A stretch of 64,000 nucleotides of DNA from Dactylis glomerata (taxonomy: Eukaryota > Streptophyta > Magnoliopsida > Poales > Poaceae). Made by a program: the position numbers and the translations under genes. The notes under the pieces are model-generated. The model searched no databases, was not told where the DNA came from, and worked only from the letters and a program-made list of their open reading frames with translations. Positions 1 to 11,379 of this stretch are shown here, in pieces (the first letter of the stretch is position 1; each line of letters opens with the position of its first letter). The stretch is from positions 1,523,903 through 1,587,902 of the forward strand of contig QXEO01000155.1 of NCBI GenBank assembly GCA_007115705.1, given 5' to 3'.

Positions 1-333
1 GACTGAAATCTGCAACAAACTTTACAAAACCGAAGAAGAACAACAAATATTTTTGGGTTTTTGAATTTTGAAACAAGAACAGAAGGAAACAACAAACAAA
101 GCAAAATATTTTTGGATTTTTCAAATACCAAATCGAAAATAAGAAACAAAGCAAACCAAAACTAGAGAACTAAAAAGGCAAACAAAGAGAAACAACAGAA
201 ATATTTTTGGTCTTTTTGTGTTTTGGAAAGTAGAAATAAGAACAAGAACAACAAAGAAAAGGAAGAAGGCGAAATACGGATATACAAAAGTTCCGACAAC
301 ATATGATATGTAGATGAGTGTATCGTCAGCGTA
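1..333 (-). other. 3' non-coding region of element A
   Basis: A-rich on the plus strand, with repeated AAATATTTTTGG words, aligning with 60868-61190 of element B. No gene is seen. The short open frames here are not supported. Confidence 0.7.
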
Positions 334-363
334 CCTCCCCCAAGCTTAGGCTTTTGGCCTAAG
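334..363 (-). other. Polypurine-tract-like motif plus hairpin just past the ORF stop (element A)
   Basis: On the minus strand a perfect 7-bp stem CTTAGGC/GCCTAAG with a 5-base loop (345-363) follows the stop codon by a few bases, and is followed by AAGCTTGGGGGAGG (334-347). The same pair is at 61191-61222 in element B. The purine run matches the true PPT of B at 59248-59263. Confidence 0.7.
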
Positions 364-369
364 TGGAGG

Positions 370-1493
370 TCAATCCCATCTCTGGTAATCACCCCAAGCT
401 GGTGGGTCATCATTGGCATGGTCGTAGCCTGGCTCTCGTGAATATGAAGCAGATGGTGCATAATCATAATAGGACTGCTGGTACGGAAACTTCCAAGTGT
501 TGGAGGGCTGGCCCAACTCTTCGGTCTCCTCTCCATCCTCGTGCACGTGCTGAGGGTGCTCCTCTATGTACGCGTCCAACTCACCTTCCATAAGTGACCA
601 TCCATTCCTGTGATCAAGGTTAAACAAAAGAGGTGTAGGCAAATGGACTGATTGATCAGTCTTAACTACTCTCCAGGCTGATTCCTTGAAAATGGTTATC
701 TCAAACAACAAGTTGTCCAAACAAGCATGAGGAGAAACGAACTTGTGATGTATATCATAGAATTAAGATCAAGCCTCTCTATGGGAAATGAAGGTCTAAA
801 ACATGAGGCACTACACCATGCAAAGCTAATAATCGAGAAGCAATAAGACTTCCACAAACTCCCCCTTTCTCACGGTTGGTAGCAAGACAGAAAGCTATCA
901 AAGCACCCAAATTATAAGTCCTATCACATTTCAAAGCAGCTGAAATAAAAGCTAGATCATAAGAGGATAACTTGCTTGCAGTCTTCCTAGCAAGAACACA
1001 CTTGGTAATAAAGTAGGCAAAATATCGAATGGATGGGAAACGAATATTCCGAATTTTACCACTCTCTCCTAAGAAGCTTCTTCCTTGGCAAATCTCCTCA
1101 TATAAGTCCATCAATGGCCTGGGCCGGTCCCTCATCTTCTCGCGCGATCCCCACTATTGTACTCTAATAGCTGCACAAGAAAACATCAAAGGGAAAGTCC
1201 ACAGATTTATTGTAAATTTTATAATGAACCATGGGGTTAGATGAGGACCAACTAAATCTAAAATCCTGCACCACAGACATGGTTAGTTTAGCATATTGGT
1301 GAGGTTCACCATCAACGAAATGTTCCAATCCTGCATTAGAAATTAGAGTTTGGAAGTCTTGTAGGATCCCAGCAGCATTCATGAACACTGAGCATGGATA
1401 GATTGAGGGAAAGACTCCCTCTTCACGGTGGACTCTCATGACCTCACACACTTCTAGTTCATGTTGAAAGAGTTGGTATGCATTCTCCTCCAT
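370..1493 (-). pseudogene. ATHILA-ORF1-like gene of element A, broken by frameshifts
   Basis: Three open pieces (1493-1164, 1135-779 and 720-370) lie in order but in different frames, so at least two frameshifts have broken the gene. The pieces match the B gene at 62353-61229 in layout: ALxLxSxAGILxDF-like start, a KIYxKS motif, then RNIxxPxIRYFxY and YNLGALIA, then an acidic, Tyr/Ser-rich tail ending in WD before the stop. I assign it to the Athila ORF-1 family (Pfam PF03078) from memory; its molecular function is not known. It sits downstream of protease and upstream of the 3' LTR, the position of the env-like ORF in full Athila elements. Protein similarity to B is far lower here than in protease or flanks. 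Confidence 0.65.
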
Positions 1494-2310
1494 CTCTAAA
1501 TTTTTTAAGCAAACCTCATAAAAAATGATTTTGAAACAAACAATTGAAGGAAACTACTATGGGGAGTTGTAAGAGGGCTAACATGCATCAAAATAACATT
1601 TCTAAGCAATAGAACAAGCATGCAAAATCATTTCACCTGTCACCTATAGAGCTAAAATACTCAAGAAATACTCCACTAAACAAAATTCTAATTGGACAAT
1701 CGAAGGAGTCACATACTGGAGAACAAATGCTCCAAATCTCAGCAGCAAAGATGGGCTGAGCAAGGAGATAAAAAATCGCGAGGAAGAACAACAAGAACAT
1801 GGGTTTGAGCTGTGGTGTGGAGATATTTTGGGAGAGAGAGTGAAGTGAGGGTGGAGAGGTAAGTGGAGGGCCAGGGGCCCCCCCTCACCATGCCACGGCG
1901 CGGCCTGGCCCTGGCCGCACCACCATGTGGTGAGGTGGCATGGTGGGTCCCCCTGAGGTGTCCTAGGTGCCTCTCTGCCCCATTTTTGACATAAAAATTT
2001 AAAAAGAATTTTCTAGAATTTTTTGAGAAACTTTATTTTCGAGGATTTTTCAGAAATTGATAAGAGAATAAAACTCGGGAAAATGAAGATGGAACGATAG
2101 AAAGCAAATCCAAACCAAGATTATAGCAGCTCTAAGATATTCTAATATGAAACTAAATAGCGGAAACAAAAATGAACAAGGTGGAAACAAAAGTAAATGC
2201 GGTGAAAACATAGTTTTGTTCATTCGAAAACCACTTTGTTAACAAGGTTGATCAAGTCTTGTTACCAAACCACTTTTCTATGAAGCAAAGCTTTGCATTT
2301 CACTAAATGA
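1494..2310 (-). other. Non-coding spacer between protease and downstream ORF of element A
   Basis: About 0.8 kb with no credible frame, where reverse transcriptase and integrase would be expected in an autonomous Athila element. It aligns closely with 62365-63187 of element B, so the missing pol is a family trait rather than a deletion in one copy. A GC-rich stretch at 1865-1975 resembles the GC-rich block in the LTRs. Confidence 0.75.
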
Positions 2311-3093
2311 TTATGTTACCTCGACCTTGATAGGCATAGTCCCAACCATAAGAATTTGATATTCTTCCTTGGGCTTTGGCCTTGAACAAATAATTTGACC
2401 AACTCTGATGGTCTCCATATTCTTGATTGAGTTTAGAGCATATTTTCTATCAATCTTCTTGGGAAAATAGACCGTGTGCTCTTTATCATTGACATTAAAA
2501 GTTACTTTCCCTTGGTTGCAATCAATAACAGCACCTGCAGTGTTTAGAAAAGGTCTCCCAAGAATAATAGACATATTATCATCTTCAAGCATTTCCAACA
2601 CAACAAAGTCAGTCAATATCAAACAATTATTAGCAACTTGAACAGGAACATTCTCACATATACCAATAGGAATAGTAGTAGACTTATCAGCCATTTGCAA
2701 AGATATATCAGTCGATATCAACTTTTCTAGATCAAGTCTCTTATAGAGAGAAAAAGGCATGACACTAACTCCGGCTCCCAAATCACATAAAGCAGTTCTA
2801 ACATAATTATTTTTAATAGAGCAAGGAATAGTCGGTATACCTGGATCTCCAAGCTTCTCCAGAACGTTACCATCAAAAGAGTAATTAGCAAGTAAAGTGG
2901 AAATTGCCTCACTAGGAATCTTCCTTTTGTTTGTAAGAATATCTTTCATATACTTTGAATAAGGAGGCATTTTAATAGCATCAGTCAAAGGAATTTGCAA
3001 AAATAAAGGTCTCATCCATTCACAAAACCTGTTGTAGTGTTCTTCTTCCTTGGATTTGTGTTTCTTACCAGGAAAAGGCATTGGTTTCTGCAC
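2311..3093 (-). CDS. Retropepsin-like aspartic protease domain of element A
   Basis: A 260-codon open frame. It starts with the conserved QKPMPFPGKKHKSKEEEH segment that links gag to protease in these elements. The catalytic loop CDLGAGVSVMP (Asp at about residue 104) and the second conserved motif IILGRPFL (about 176-183) mark a retropepsin fold; D-L-G stands where animal retroviruses have D-[ST]-G. The role would be cleaving the Gag polyprotein. By eye it has about 25 differences from the 260-residue B copy. It is the best kept coding part of A, but upstream stops in the gag junction mean it is not translated as in the parent. The methionine is probably not a natural start. Confidence 0.8.
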   Translation of the reverse strand: MQKPMPFPGKKHKSKEEEHYNRFCEWMRPLFLQIPLTDAIKMPPYSKYMKDILTNKRKIPSEAISTLLANYSFDGNVLEKLGDPGIPTIPCSIKNNYVRTALCDLGAGVSVMPFSLYKRLDLEKLISTDISLQMADKSTTIPIGICENVPVQVANNCLILTDFVVLEMLEDDNMSIILGRPFLNTAGAVIDCNQGKVTFNVNDKEHTVYFPKKIDRKYALNSIKNMETIRVGQIICSRPKPKEEYQILMVGTMPIKVEVT

Positions 3094-3147
3094 CCAAGGT
3101 TATCTCTCATTACCATGCTTGTTGGCAATGAAGTCTTCCTTAGTGTA

Positions 3148-4939
3148 CTATGCATTCTTAGCAAGCTTCTCCGGTTCCTCTTCAACTTCTTCTTTATCGG
3201 AAGCATTACCACTTTCGGTTTCAGCATCAGAAATAGAAACACTATTAGGATCTTTACCTGTTTCAGAAGACTCTGCAACTGTTTTATGCTTCTTCTTCTT
3301 CTTCTTGGAAGGAGTACCATCACTTGTAGCATGTTGAGAATCCTGCTCGATCCTCTTAGGATGTCCTTTAGGATATAAGGGATCTTGAGAAGAAGCACCA
3401 CCTCTAGTGCGTATTTCAGACGCTTGTTTTTCTCTTGCAGCATTAACTAGCAAATCTTTTTTCACCTTGGTAAGCTGATCAATTTGAGTCTGAACCATTT
3501 GAAAATGTTTAACAAGCATCTTCACATCATTGGAGGTTCTCTCCACAATATCCTGCAACTCGCTAATAGATCTAGAATTTTCCAACAAATGATTCTGCAC
3601 TCTCTTATTAAAATTATCTTGCTTAATAATGAAATTATCAAACTCATCTAAGCATTGATCAGGAGGTTTAGAGTAAGGAATATCTCTATTATCAAAGCGT
3701 TGGAGAGACTGTACCTCAATAGTGGATGAGCAAGGGATTGGCTTACATAACTCTTCTATAGGTAGTAGATTCTTCACGTCTTCAGATTTAATACCCTTCT
3801 CCTTAAGAGATTTCTTGGCTTCTCTCATCGCTTCATCATTTAATTCAATCATTCCTCTCTTATTTGGTGTTGGCGCTGGGGTTGGCGCTGGTGTTGGCTC
3901 AGCCATAGTCCAATCATCATGGTTCCGGCTTATTTTAGCCCTTAATTCTTCAGCTTCAGCGGGAGTTCTTTTCCTGAAAACACCACCAGCACAACTATCC
4001 AAGTATGTCTTAGATTCAACGGTTAGTCCATTATAAAATATATCTAGGAGTTCATTCTTAGGAAATGGCTCTCCAGGCAGTACTCTAATTAAAGAACAAA
4101 ACCTTCCCCAAGATTCAGGCAGTTTCTCTCCTTTTACTTGCTCAAAGTCAAAAAAAAATATGCAAAGCAGCATGCTGAGCACTAGCAGGAAAATATTTCT
4201 GAAAGAAAGTGTTAACCGAAGCAATAGGACTATCAATAGATCCAGGAGACAAATTATTAAACCAAGCTTTAGCTGCGCCTTTCAATGAAAAAGGGAAAAT
4301 CTTAGCAACAAAGTAAGTACGCAGCTTAGTATCATCAGAAAACAAATTACTCAAAGAAGAAAGCTCATTCATGTGCTCCATAGCACTCTTATTTTTAGTA
4401 CCACAAAAAGGTTCTTTCTCAACAATAGATATGTAAGATAAATCCAAAGAGAAATCATAATCCTTATCACTAATATTTATGGGGGAAGCAGCAAACTTAG
4501 CATCAAGAGATAACTTATATCTAACAGCACGTCTTGCAAGAAGCTCTCTAATAGCATCAGCATCACTAGTAGCATGAGATTCATAAATAAAATCGTCATC
4601 TAACTCAATATAAGCCTCATCAAGATCGTCACTAGGGCATTCCCTAGACTCAGGTGAACTAGCATGTGTAACAATAGTGTTCCCCATTTGCTTAGTCCTA
4701 GCAATTGTAGCTTCTAAAAAGGAACCTAACGAACCACTCTCATCAAGCACAGTAGAAGCATCACCAAAATTATCAGAAGCATTTTCAAACTCAGCAGAAG
4801 TAGTAGCATGTGCATGCGGTGGTGTAGGCAACTTACTCATAACAGATGGTGAATCAAGAGCAACAGAGGTGATCAGAGTTGTACCTCTTCTTGTAGTGGA
4901 TGGCAATATAGGAACTTTTCCATCAAGAGGTTTACCCAT
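3148..4939 (-). pseudogene. gag of element A, frameshifted
   Basis: This would encode the capsid-type Gag polyprotein that packages the element RNA. I start it at the ATG at 4939 (MGKPLDGK) because the open frame further upstream lies in LTR and PBS sequence. The first part is open to about 4148 and the second from about 4236 to 3148 in another frame. The shift falls at a run of A (plus strand) near 4150-4158. The second part has a PTPAPTPAPT linker, a likely coiled coil (SISELQDIVERTSNDVK) and a lysine-rich acidic tail. An in-frame TAG at 3148-3150 and a TAA near 3098 separate it from the protease, whereas the B copy is open there. In intact relatives gag and protease are probably one polyprotein. 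Confidence 0.8.
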
Positions 4940-4998
4940 GATGAATGGATTGCAGCGAAAAATATGAATCCCAAGTGAACTTACAAATAAAGCTATGC

Positions 4999-5016
4999 TC
5001 CCCAGCAATGGTGCCA
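4999..5016 (-). promoter_or_regulatory. Primer binding site of element A, decayed tRNA-Asp type
   Basis: The minus strand reads TGGCACCATTGCTGGGGA, eleven bases after the LTR end. Compared with TGGCGCCGTTGCCGGGGA in elements C and E it has three changes, all at CpG positions and all of the C-to-T type on one strand or the other. This is the usual footprint of methylcytosine deamination. The site identifies the lineage and is probably a poor primer site now. Confidence 0.85.
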
Positions 5017-5027
5017 GAAAATAGTCT

Positions 5028-6416
5028 TGATGACCCACAAGTATAGGGGATCGCAATAGCCTTCAAGGGAAGTAAAACCCAAATTTACACAAGGGGAGCC
5101 AAAGGATATTTATAAGCCTTAACATATGAGTTGTCAATTGAGCTGCACCTGGAAACAGACTTGCTCGCTACGGTTTATCAGTAGCAATAGTTTTATAGTG
5201 GTGACAGTAGTAAAATAGTAGCAACAATAATAAAGTAAAGATGGTAATAGTAGCAATAGTAAACAGTAGGATTAAATACTGTAGGCATAGGGATGGATGA
5301 ACGGGCATTGCGTGGATAAGATAATTCATGTAATAAACAAGACATGGGCAATTGTAGATAAATAATGATAAAGCATCCTAGTACTAAACAACCATAGGCA
5401 TGTGTTCCGTATATAGTCGTACGTGCTTGCAATGAGAAACTTGCACGGCATCTTCTGTCCTACCAGCCTATTTGCAGCAGGGCCTCAAGGGAATCTACTG
5501 GTAATTAAGGTACTCCTTTTAATAAAGTACCGGAGCAAAGCATTAACACTCGGTGAACACATGTGATCCTCACATCACAGCCATCCCCTCCGGTTATCCC
5601 AATTGCTGTCACTTTGGGGCCTCGGGATCTAGAAAACGATATGTGTATACAACTTGCAGGTAAGACCATAAACAACAATTATCATCATAAAATAATAACA
5701 AGTTCAGATCTGAGATCATGGCACTCGGGCCCAAAGTGACAAGCATTAAGCACAACAAGTTGCAACAATGTCATAAGCACTAACAATAGATACTAGGCAC
5801 CATGCCCTAACAATTTCATAGCAAATTACATGAACGATCTCATCCAATCCCTACCATCCCCTTCGCCTACAGCGGGAATCACTCACACATGGATGGGGGA
5901 GTCATGGATGGTTGATGGAGAGATGTCGGTCATGATGGTGATGAAGATCTCCTCCAAATCTCCGTCCCGACAGGGTGCCTGAATGGAGTTTTTGGTTTCG
6001 AATCGCGGTTTCTGATGGTGGCGGTGTAGCAGAAGTCTATCTGGGAAAAACGCTCAACCCCCGATAGTTTCAGGTCGAAGGGTATTTGTAGGCGGAAGGA
6101 GGGCTCGAGGAGACGGCTGGGGTGGCCTCACCACACCCTAGCGCGGCCAGGCTTGGGCCGCGCCACCAGGTGGTGTGGTGGCCTCGTAGCCCCTCTCCGT
6201 CTTGTATTCTGGCTCCGTGGGTCTTCTGGTAAAATAGGATTTTTGCAATAGTTTTTGGGATTTTTCCTGAAAGTTGGATTTTGCATAAAAACAAGACACC
6301 AGGGCAATTCTGCTGAAAATAGCGTTAGTCCATGTTAATTGTATTCAAAACACACAAATTAGAGGAGAAACAACAGCAAAAGTGTTGGGGAAAGTTGATA
6401 CGTTTTGGACGTATTA
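5028..6416 (-). repeat. 5' LTR of element A (1389 bp)
   Basis: The LTR is bounded by TGATGACCC (plus strand, 5028) and by the palindromic tip GATACGTTTTGGACGTAT near 6396-6416. It aligns along its length with the complete LTR of element B at 57851-59247, with small differences, which fixes both ends. No ORF in it is credible. The promoter region on the minus strand is GC-rich, but the TATA-like word near 6085 is weak. Confidence 0.9.
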
Positions 6417-7185
6417 AGGCCTTTTTCATCACCATGGTCGCCCTTGGACTACGGGTCCATAGCAGTAGCTAGATGGTTGTCTCCTCCACCATGTGCTTCA
6501 TGTTTAGATCTTGTGAGCTGCCTAACATGATCAAGATCATCTTTGTGTAATTCTACATGTTGTGTTTGTTGGGATCCGACGAATATTGGTACTATGTCAA
6601 GTTGATGTGCTGAATTATTATCTTTATGTTATATCTATGTTGTTTATGATCTTGCATGCTCTCTGTTGCTAGTAGATATCTTGGTCGAGTAGATGCTAGT
6701 GACTCCAAGAGGGGGTATTTATGCTCGATAGTTGGGTTCATGCCTCTAGTAATCTGGGGGAGTGACATAAACCTCTAAGGTTGTAGATGTGTTGTTGCCA
6801 CTAGGAAGAAAACAACATTCTTGTGTTCAAGGACATTTGCATTGTTTACATTATGCACTTTGCTTAAGGCGATAATCTGTTTTTCGCAACTTAATACCCA
6901 ATGGTTGCTCGGACGATATTCGGAGGGTGGATTATTAGTCATAGATGCAGTTGGATTACGGTCTATGTATTTTATCGTAATGCCCAGAGTGAATCTCATA
7001 GTGATCCTCATGACATATGTAGGCTATCTTTACTCTATCAATTGCCCAACTGTAATTTGTTTACCCAGCATGTTGTTATTTATCTTATGAAGAGACACCA
7101 CTAGTGAACTACAGACCCCGGTCCAATTCCTTTACATTGCTATTACAGTTTTACTTTTACTCGCATTATTTACTTTCTTGCAAAC
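6417..7185 (+). repeat. 5' LTR of element C, middle segment
   Basis: It matches 36536-37194 and 38828-38960 of the 3' LTR. The first bases (AGGCC) abut A, and the last five (CAAAC) are one TSD copy of D. About 33 bp present in the 3' LTR around 36560-36590 are missing here. No gene is present. Confidence 0.88.
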
Positions 7186-8880
7186 TGAAGGGAATATGCC
7201 CAAGAGGCAATAATAAAGTGGTTATTATCATATTCCATGTTTATGATAAATGTTTATTTCTCATGCTAGAATTGTATTAATCGGAAACATTAATACTTGT
7301 GTGATTAATAAACTAAAAAGGTTCCTAGTAAAGCCTCTCTTTTATACTAGCTCGTTGATTAACTGATGATCAAGGTTTCCTGATCATGAACATTGGATGT
7401 TGTTAATAATGGGGTCATATCATTAGAAGACTGATATGATGAACACTCACACCCACAGTATGAATAGCAAAACGATCAAGTCATCAAGTTCATTGCTATA
7501 TCAAACTCATACGAAATAGTTCTAATCCTCAGACCATGAGATCATGTTAATCACTGATACCGGAAGAGTGCTTTGATGATATCAAACGTCACACCGTCAC
7601 AGGGTGATTATAAAGGTTGATTTGGGTATTCTGAAAGTATTAGTTGAGGCTTATGGATCAAGAGTGGAATTTGTCCGACCCGATGACGGGAAGATATTCT
7701 CTGGGCCCTTCTCGGTGATATTGCATTAGAATCGCTTGCAAGCATGTGACTAGGTCACAGGAATGCATTATCACGGAACGAGTAAAGAGACTTGTCGGGA
7801 ATGAGATCGAACTAGGTATGGTTGATACCAAATGATCGGATCTCGGACAAGTAATAATATCGCGAGACAAAAGGAATTAACTATGTTCGTTAAAGGTTCA
7901 CACGATCACTAGATTCATCGTTGAGTAAGTGGGAGTCATCATGGATTTCCAGATCCCACTGATGATTATTGATTGGAGAGGAGTCTCGATCATGTCCACA
8001 TTATTCACGAACCGTAGGGTGACACACTTAAGGTTCTCCGTCGTTTTTGAGTGGATACGATACTCCGATCGAATTACAGGACATCATGAGGGTTGTTTCA
8101 GAAAAGCACCGAAACTGTTTCGGTATATCGAAATAACTCAAGGGGGTATTTGTTAATGTTTGTTAATTGATTGAATTAACAAATATTAAAGAAATAAAAA
8201 TGTTTTATTAAATCAATTAGTATGAATTTAATTAGCATGAATGTCATGCAAAATTAAATGGGGGTTTACCTCATGTTGATGAGGGGGTTACCACCATGAA
8301 GAGGGGGTTACCACAATGAAGAGGACCATGAAGAGGAGAAGAGGGTCTCCTTGGCCGGCCACCCCTTGGGGCTGCCATCCTCTCCTATAAAAGGCCCCCC
8401 TCTCCTCCATGTTCATGCTAGCTTGATCCCTTCCTCTCTCCCGCAAAGTTGCTGCCCAAAATCCGTCTCAGCTTAGCGAAGCTCTGCCGGATTGTTAGTT
8501 CGTAGTTCGTACACTTAGAGAAGTGTGTGGTGGAGTGTCCGGCGGATCCCTTCTTCCGCTGCCCCGCTGGACCGAGGGCGTGGAGGAGTCGACGTCGAGC
8601 TGTACGTGTGACCGAGCACGGGGGCGCTGCCACTTGTGGCGCCGTGTACACGATCTCGTGATTGTCAAGTGAACCACTACGTCGACTACGTCAAGTGAAC
8701 GACTACATCGACTACGTGCATCTTCCTCGACTCTCCATCGGCAACGTTTGTGCGGGAACGTAATCCCCGCTTCCGGACTTCGAGGGTTAGTCTCCGTTGC
8801 TACCACCTCGTAGAGTATCTTGGCTAGTTTATGTGTTCTGCGTAGGAATTTTTTTTGTTTTCTATGCTACGAACCCATCA
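7186..8880 (+). repeat. 5' LTR of element D (1695 bp)
   Basis: Defined by TG at 7186 and CA at 8880, and by alignment with the 3' LTR at 13880-15573. The beginning resembles the Angela/BARE-1 LTR start (AATATGCCC..AGAGGCAATAATAAA). Open frames at 7658-7870, 7929-8156 and 8418-8806 recur in the other LTR and are chance frames. Confidence 0.95.
8386..8393 (+). promoter_or_regulatory. TATA box of the D 5' LTR promoter
   Basis: TATAAAAG follows GC-rich sequence and precedes a CT-rich stretch typical of a plant transcription start. The same word occurs at 15079-15086 in the 3' LTR. It would drive the genomic RNA of D. Confidence 0.7.
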
Positions 8881-8881
8881 G

Positions 8882-8895
8882 TGGTATCAGAGCCA
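8882..8895 (+). promoter_or_regulatory. Primer binding site of element D (initiator tRNA-Met)
   Basis: TGGTATCAGAGCCA, one base after the LTR end, is the complement of the plant initiator tRNA-Met 3' end and is typical of copia elements. Confidence 0.92.
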
Positions 8896-11379
8896 TCTCT
8901 ATGCGTAGTTGGTATGCACGGTTAGAACACATGTGGATGTGGGCGTTGATGATCATGTTATTGCAATTTTTTTGTATTTTGGATCATAGTGGCATAGTGG
9001 GATTGAAGCTGCCCGAGACTAACCTTACGTGACCACGTTCACGAGACTTGTCCCACACTTGATATGCTTCGGCATATGTGGCTTTGCGGGTGTATGTTTC
9101 TCCCACTATAGTTATGATCTATTTTACAAATAGTTGTTAATAATATTTTTATCACCGTTGTGGTTTCATGTTCGTAGGTAAGAACGGTTCTTCCTAGAAA
9201 GCCCTAAACCACGTAAAATATGCAAGACAAATTAGAAACGTCTAACTTGTTTTTGCAGGGCATGTGATGTGATATGGTTAAATTGTTTATGTTACAAATT
9301 GTATGCGATGATCCTTTTTGTAAGTTATAAACAACCGGCAGGAGCCATATGGTTGTCTTTACATTTAAATGGCCTGCGTGCCGAATATGTATATCCAAGT
9401 GATATATTGTAATGGAGGAAGACAACCAAAGTGGCGCGCCATGGACCTTGGTGCTGCGCCGGTGGAATGATGGAGATCATGCCATGACGCACAAGATGGA
9501 GATCGAATGCGTGAAGGACCATATCATATCACATTACATATGCATGTGATGTTTATCCTTTTATGCATCTTATTTTGCTTAGATTTGATCGCGCGGTAGC
9601 ATTATAAGATGATCCCTCTCACATAAATATCAAGATAAAAATGTGTTCTTCCATAGCATGCACCGTCAAGAAAGTTCGTCGTTTCGAGACACCACGTGAT
9701 GATCGGGTGTGACAGACTCTACGTTCACATACGACGGGTGTAAGACAGTTTTACACACGCGAGTGCTATGGTTCTACTTGGCGAGCCTAGCATGTACAGA
9801 CATGGCCTCGGAACACGAACCGAAAGGTTAAGCATGAGTCATATGGTTGATATGATGAACATGGTGATGTTCGCCTTTGAAACTATGCCGTTACACGTGA
9901 TGATCGGTTGCGGTATAGTGAATTTGGTTCGTGTAATCACTTAAGAAAACTAAGAGGGATGTTGTTTTTAAGTGGGAGTTCATTTAGTAATTTTGAATTA
10001 TAGAACTCAATTTATCATGAACTAAATCAAAGTGAATTTGCATAGATTGTTGTAGTTATTGGCATCCGTTTACTACCTTGCGATTAGCTATAATTGAGAT
10101 AATTGAACTATAGAATTCTGGATGTTAACTTTACGAACTGGTATCGTATTGTTTGAATGTCAATCTAAAGTTTAAAGTTCTATTGCAAACTTTTAGCAAA
10201 TCCTTGTTACTCGATAAAATTTAATAAGTAGTATTAAATCAAGAGTAACAATTCCAGTGTTAGTATCTAAGTATCACACTTGCCTCCATGATCCTTGATA
10301 TTCAAAAGTTGTTTTTAGTATCAAGGTTATCTAGGAGTTGAAAGAATTGTTTCATAAACTATCATGTGTGGAAGATATTGTGATATCTGAAACAATGTTT
10401 GGTTGCAAAGTGATAGAGTATAATTTAGTAAGACACATGTTCTTGTATTGTATGAGAATTTGCGAAGATTAGAGACGCCAGGCGTCCAGATCTCCTAAAA
10501 GGTTTAGGAACTAATATTATACTAGCAATTCATCCTCATGAGCTATAGTAGCTTGATCATGAAAGTTGTCATGATAGGATGAATGGAAGATGTAGGTAAA
10601 ATGTTTACTACACTAAAAGATTACTAAAGAATGGAATTTGGAAGAACGCCAAATATTTGATAATGGTGATCTACTTCAATGTGTGAGTCCAAGGATATTA
10701 GTGTTTGACTAATCATGCCCTGAACTATGTGCCATGTGAATGGCGCCACTATTGATGTTGATAGATTCTTCTAGAAGGAAAAGAATTGCTAAAAAGAGAA
10801 TCCAAAATTTATTCTGGCGGAAAAGAAAAGACTGGAAATGTCCAGCTCAGGTATATAGAAGATATACATGTTATGGGTGTATTCGTTGCTTGTTAAAATA
10901 ATGTGGTTCTTGGGTATTTGATACTAAATTGGTTGGTATGAACTGTCATACAGAACAATGCAATACAAGAACTGCAATGGCCTGATTAACTAGCAAATGA
11001 ATATGGGATGATTCTCATCGAAAACAAATAAAGTGTTATTGTGTTTCGTTGGAATTAAACCTAGCTTTCAAGATTTGTTTAAATAATTGTTATTTTGTTC
11101 TGGTATTATGAGAACAATGGTTGTTCAAAATTATTACCGCATTCATAAAAGATGAATGAACGCTTATCTTGTTGGAGAAATCACATCCATAACACTGATG
11201 CTAAAAATGTCTTAAGACAAATGATTAGAAGATCACTTATGAGTGACACCACCATTTAAATCATATTGGAAAGAAAACGTGAAGGAACTCCATATTGATG
11301 GAATTCTGGAGCCTTTTGATTTTGAATCAATTGACACTTGTGAGAATTTCCTAGATATGATTAAAACTCCGTTCATAGG
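8896..11379 (+). other. Leader and decayed gag region of element D
   Basis: About 2.5 kb with no frame long enough to support. The first kilobase resembles the untranslated leader of Angela elements (words such as CACCACGTGATGATCGGGTG near 9691). The gag gene should follow, but stops in every frame prevent a clear call. Confidence 0.55.

Larger units (their letters stand above)
1..6416 (-). mobile_element. Element A: Athila-lineage Ty3/gypsy LTR retrotransposon, cut by left window edge
   Basis: Read on the minus strand the order is 5' LTR (6416 to 5028), tRNA-Asp-type PBS, gag, retropepsin-like protease, an ATHILA-ORF1-like gene, and non-coding DNA running off the left edge, so the 3' LTR is outside the window. 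No reverse transcriptase, RNase H or integrase lies between protease and the last ORF: the gap is only about 0.8 kb. The LTR resembles Sabrina/WHAM-type Athila families of wheat relatives; this is a memory-based family call. A lies within the 5' LTR of element C, whose sequence resumes at 6417. The LTR tip next to it reads TA instead of TG (minus strand), a point mutation. The second TSD copy is not visible. Confidence 0.88.

Noticed and set aside
3037..3378. Plus-strand frames rich in Phe/Leu opposite the A gag
   Set aside because: Antisense shadows of the lysine- and glutamate-rich gag tail.
7658..8156. Two frames repeated almost unchanged at 14352-14850
   Set aside because: The repetition reflects the two LTRs of element D, not a gene family.
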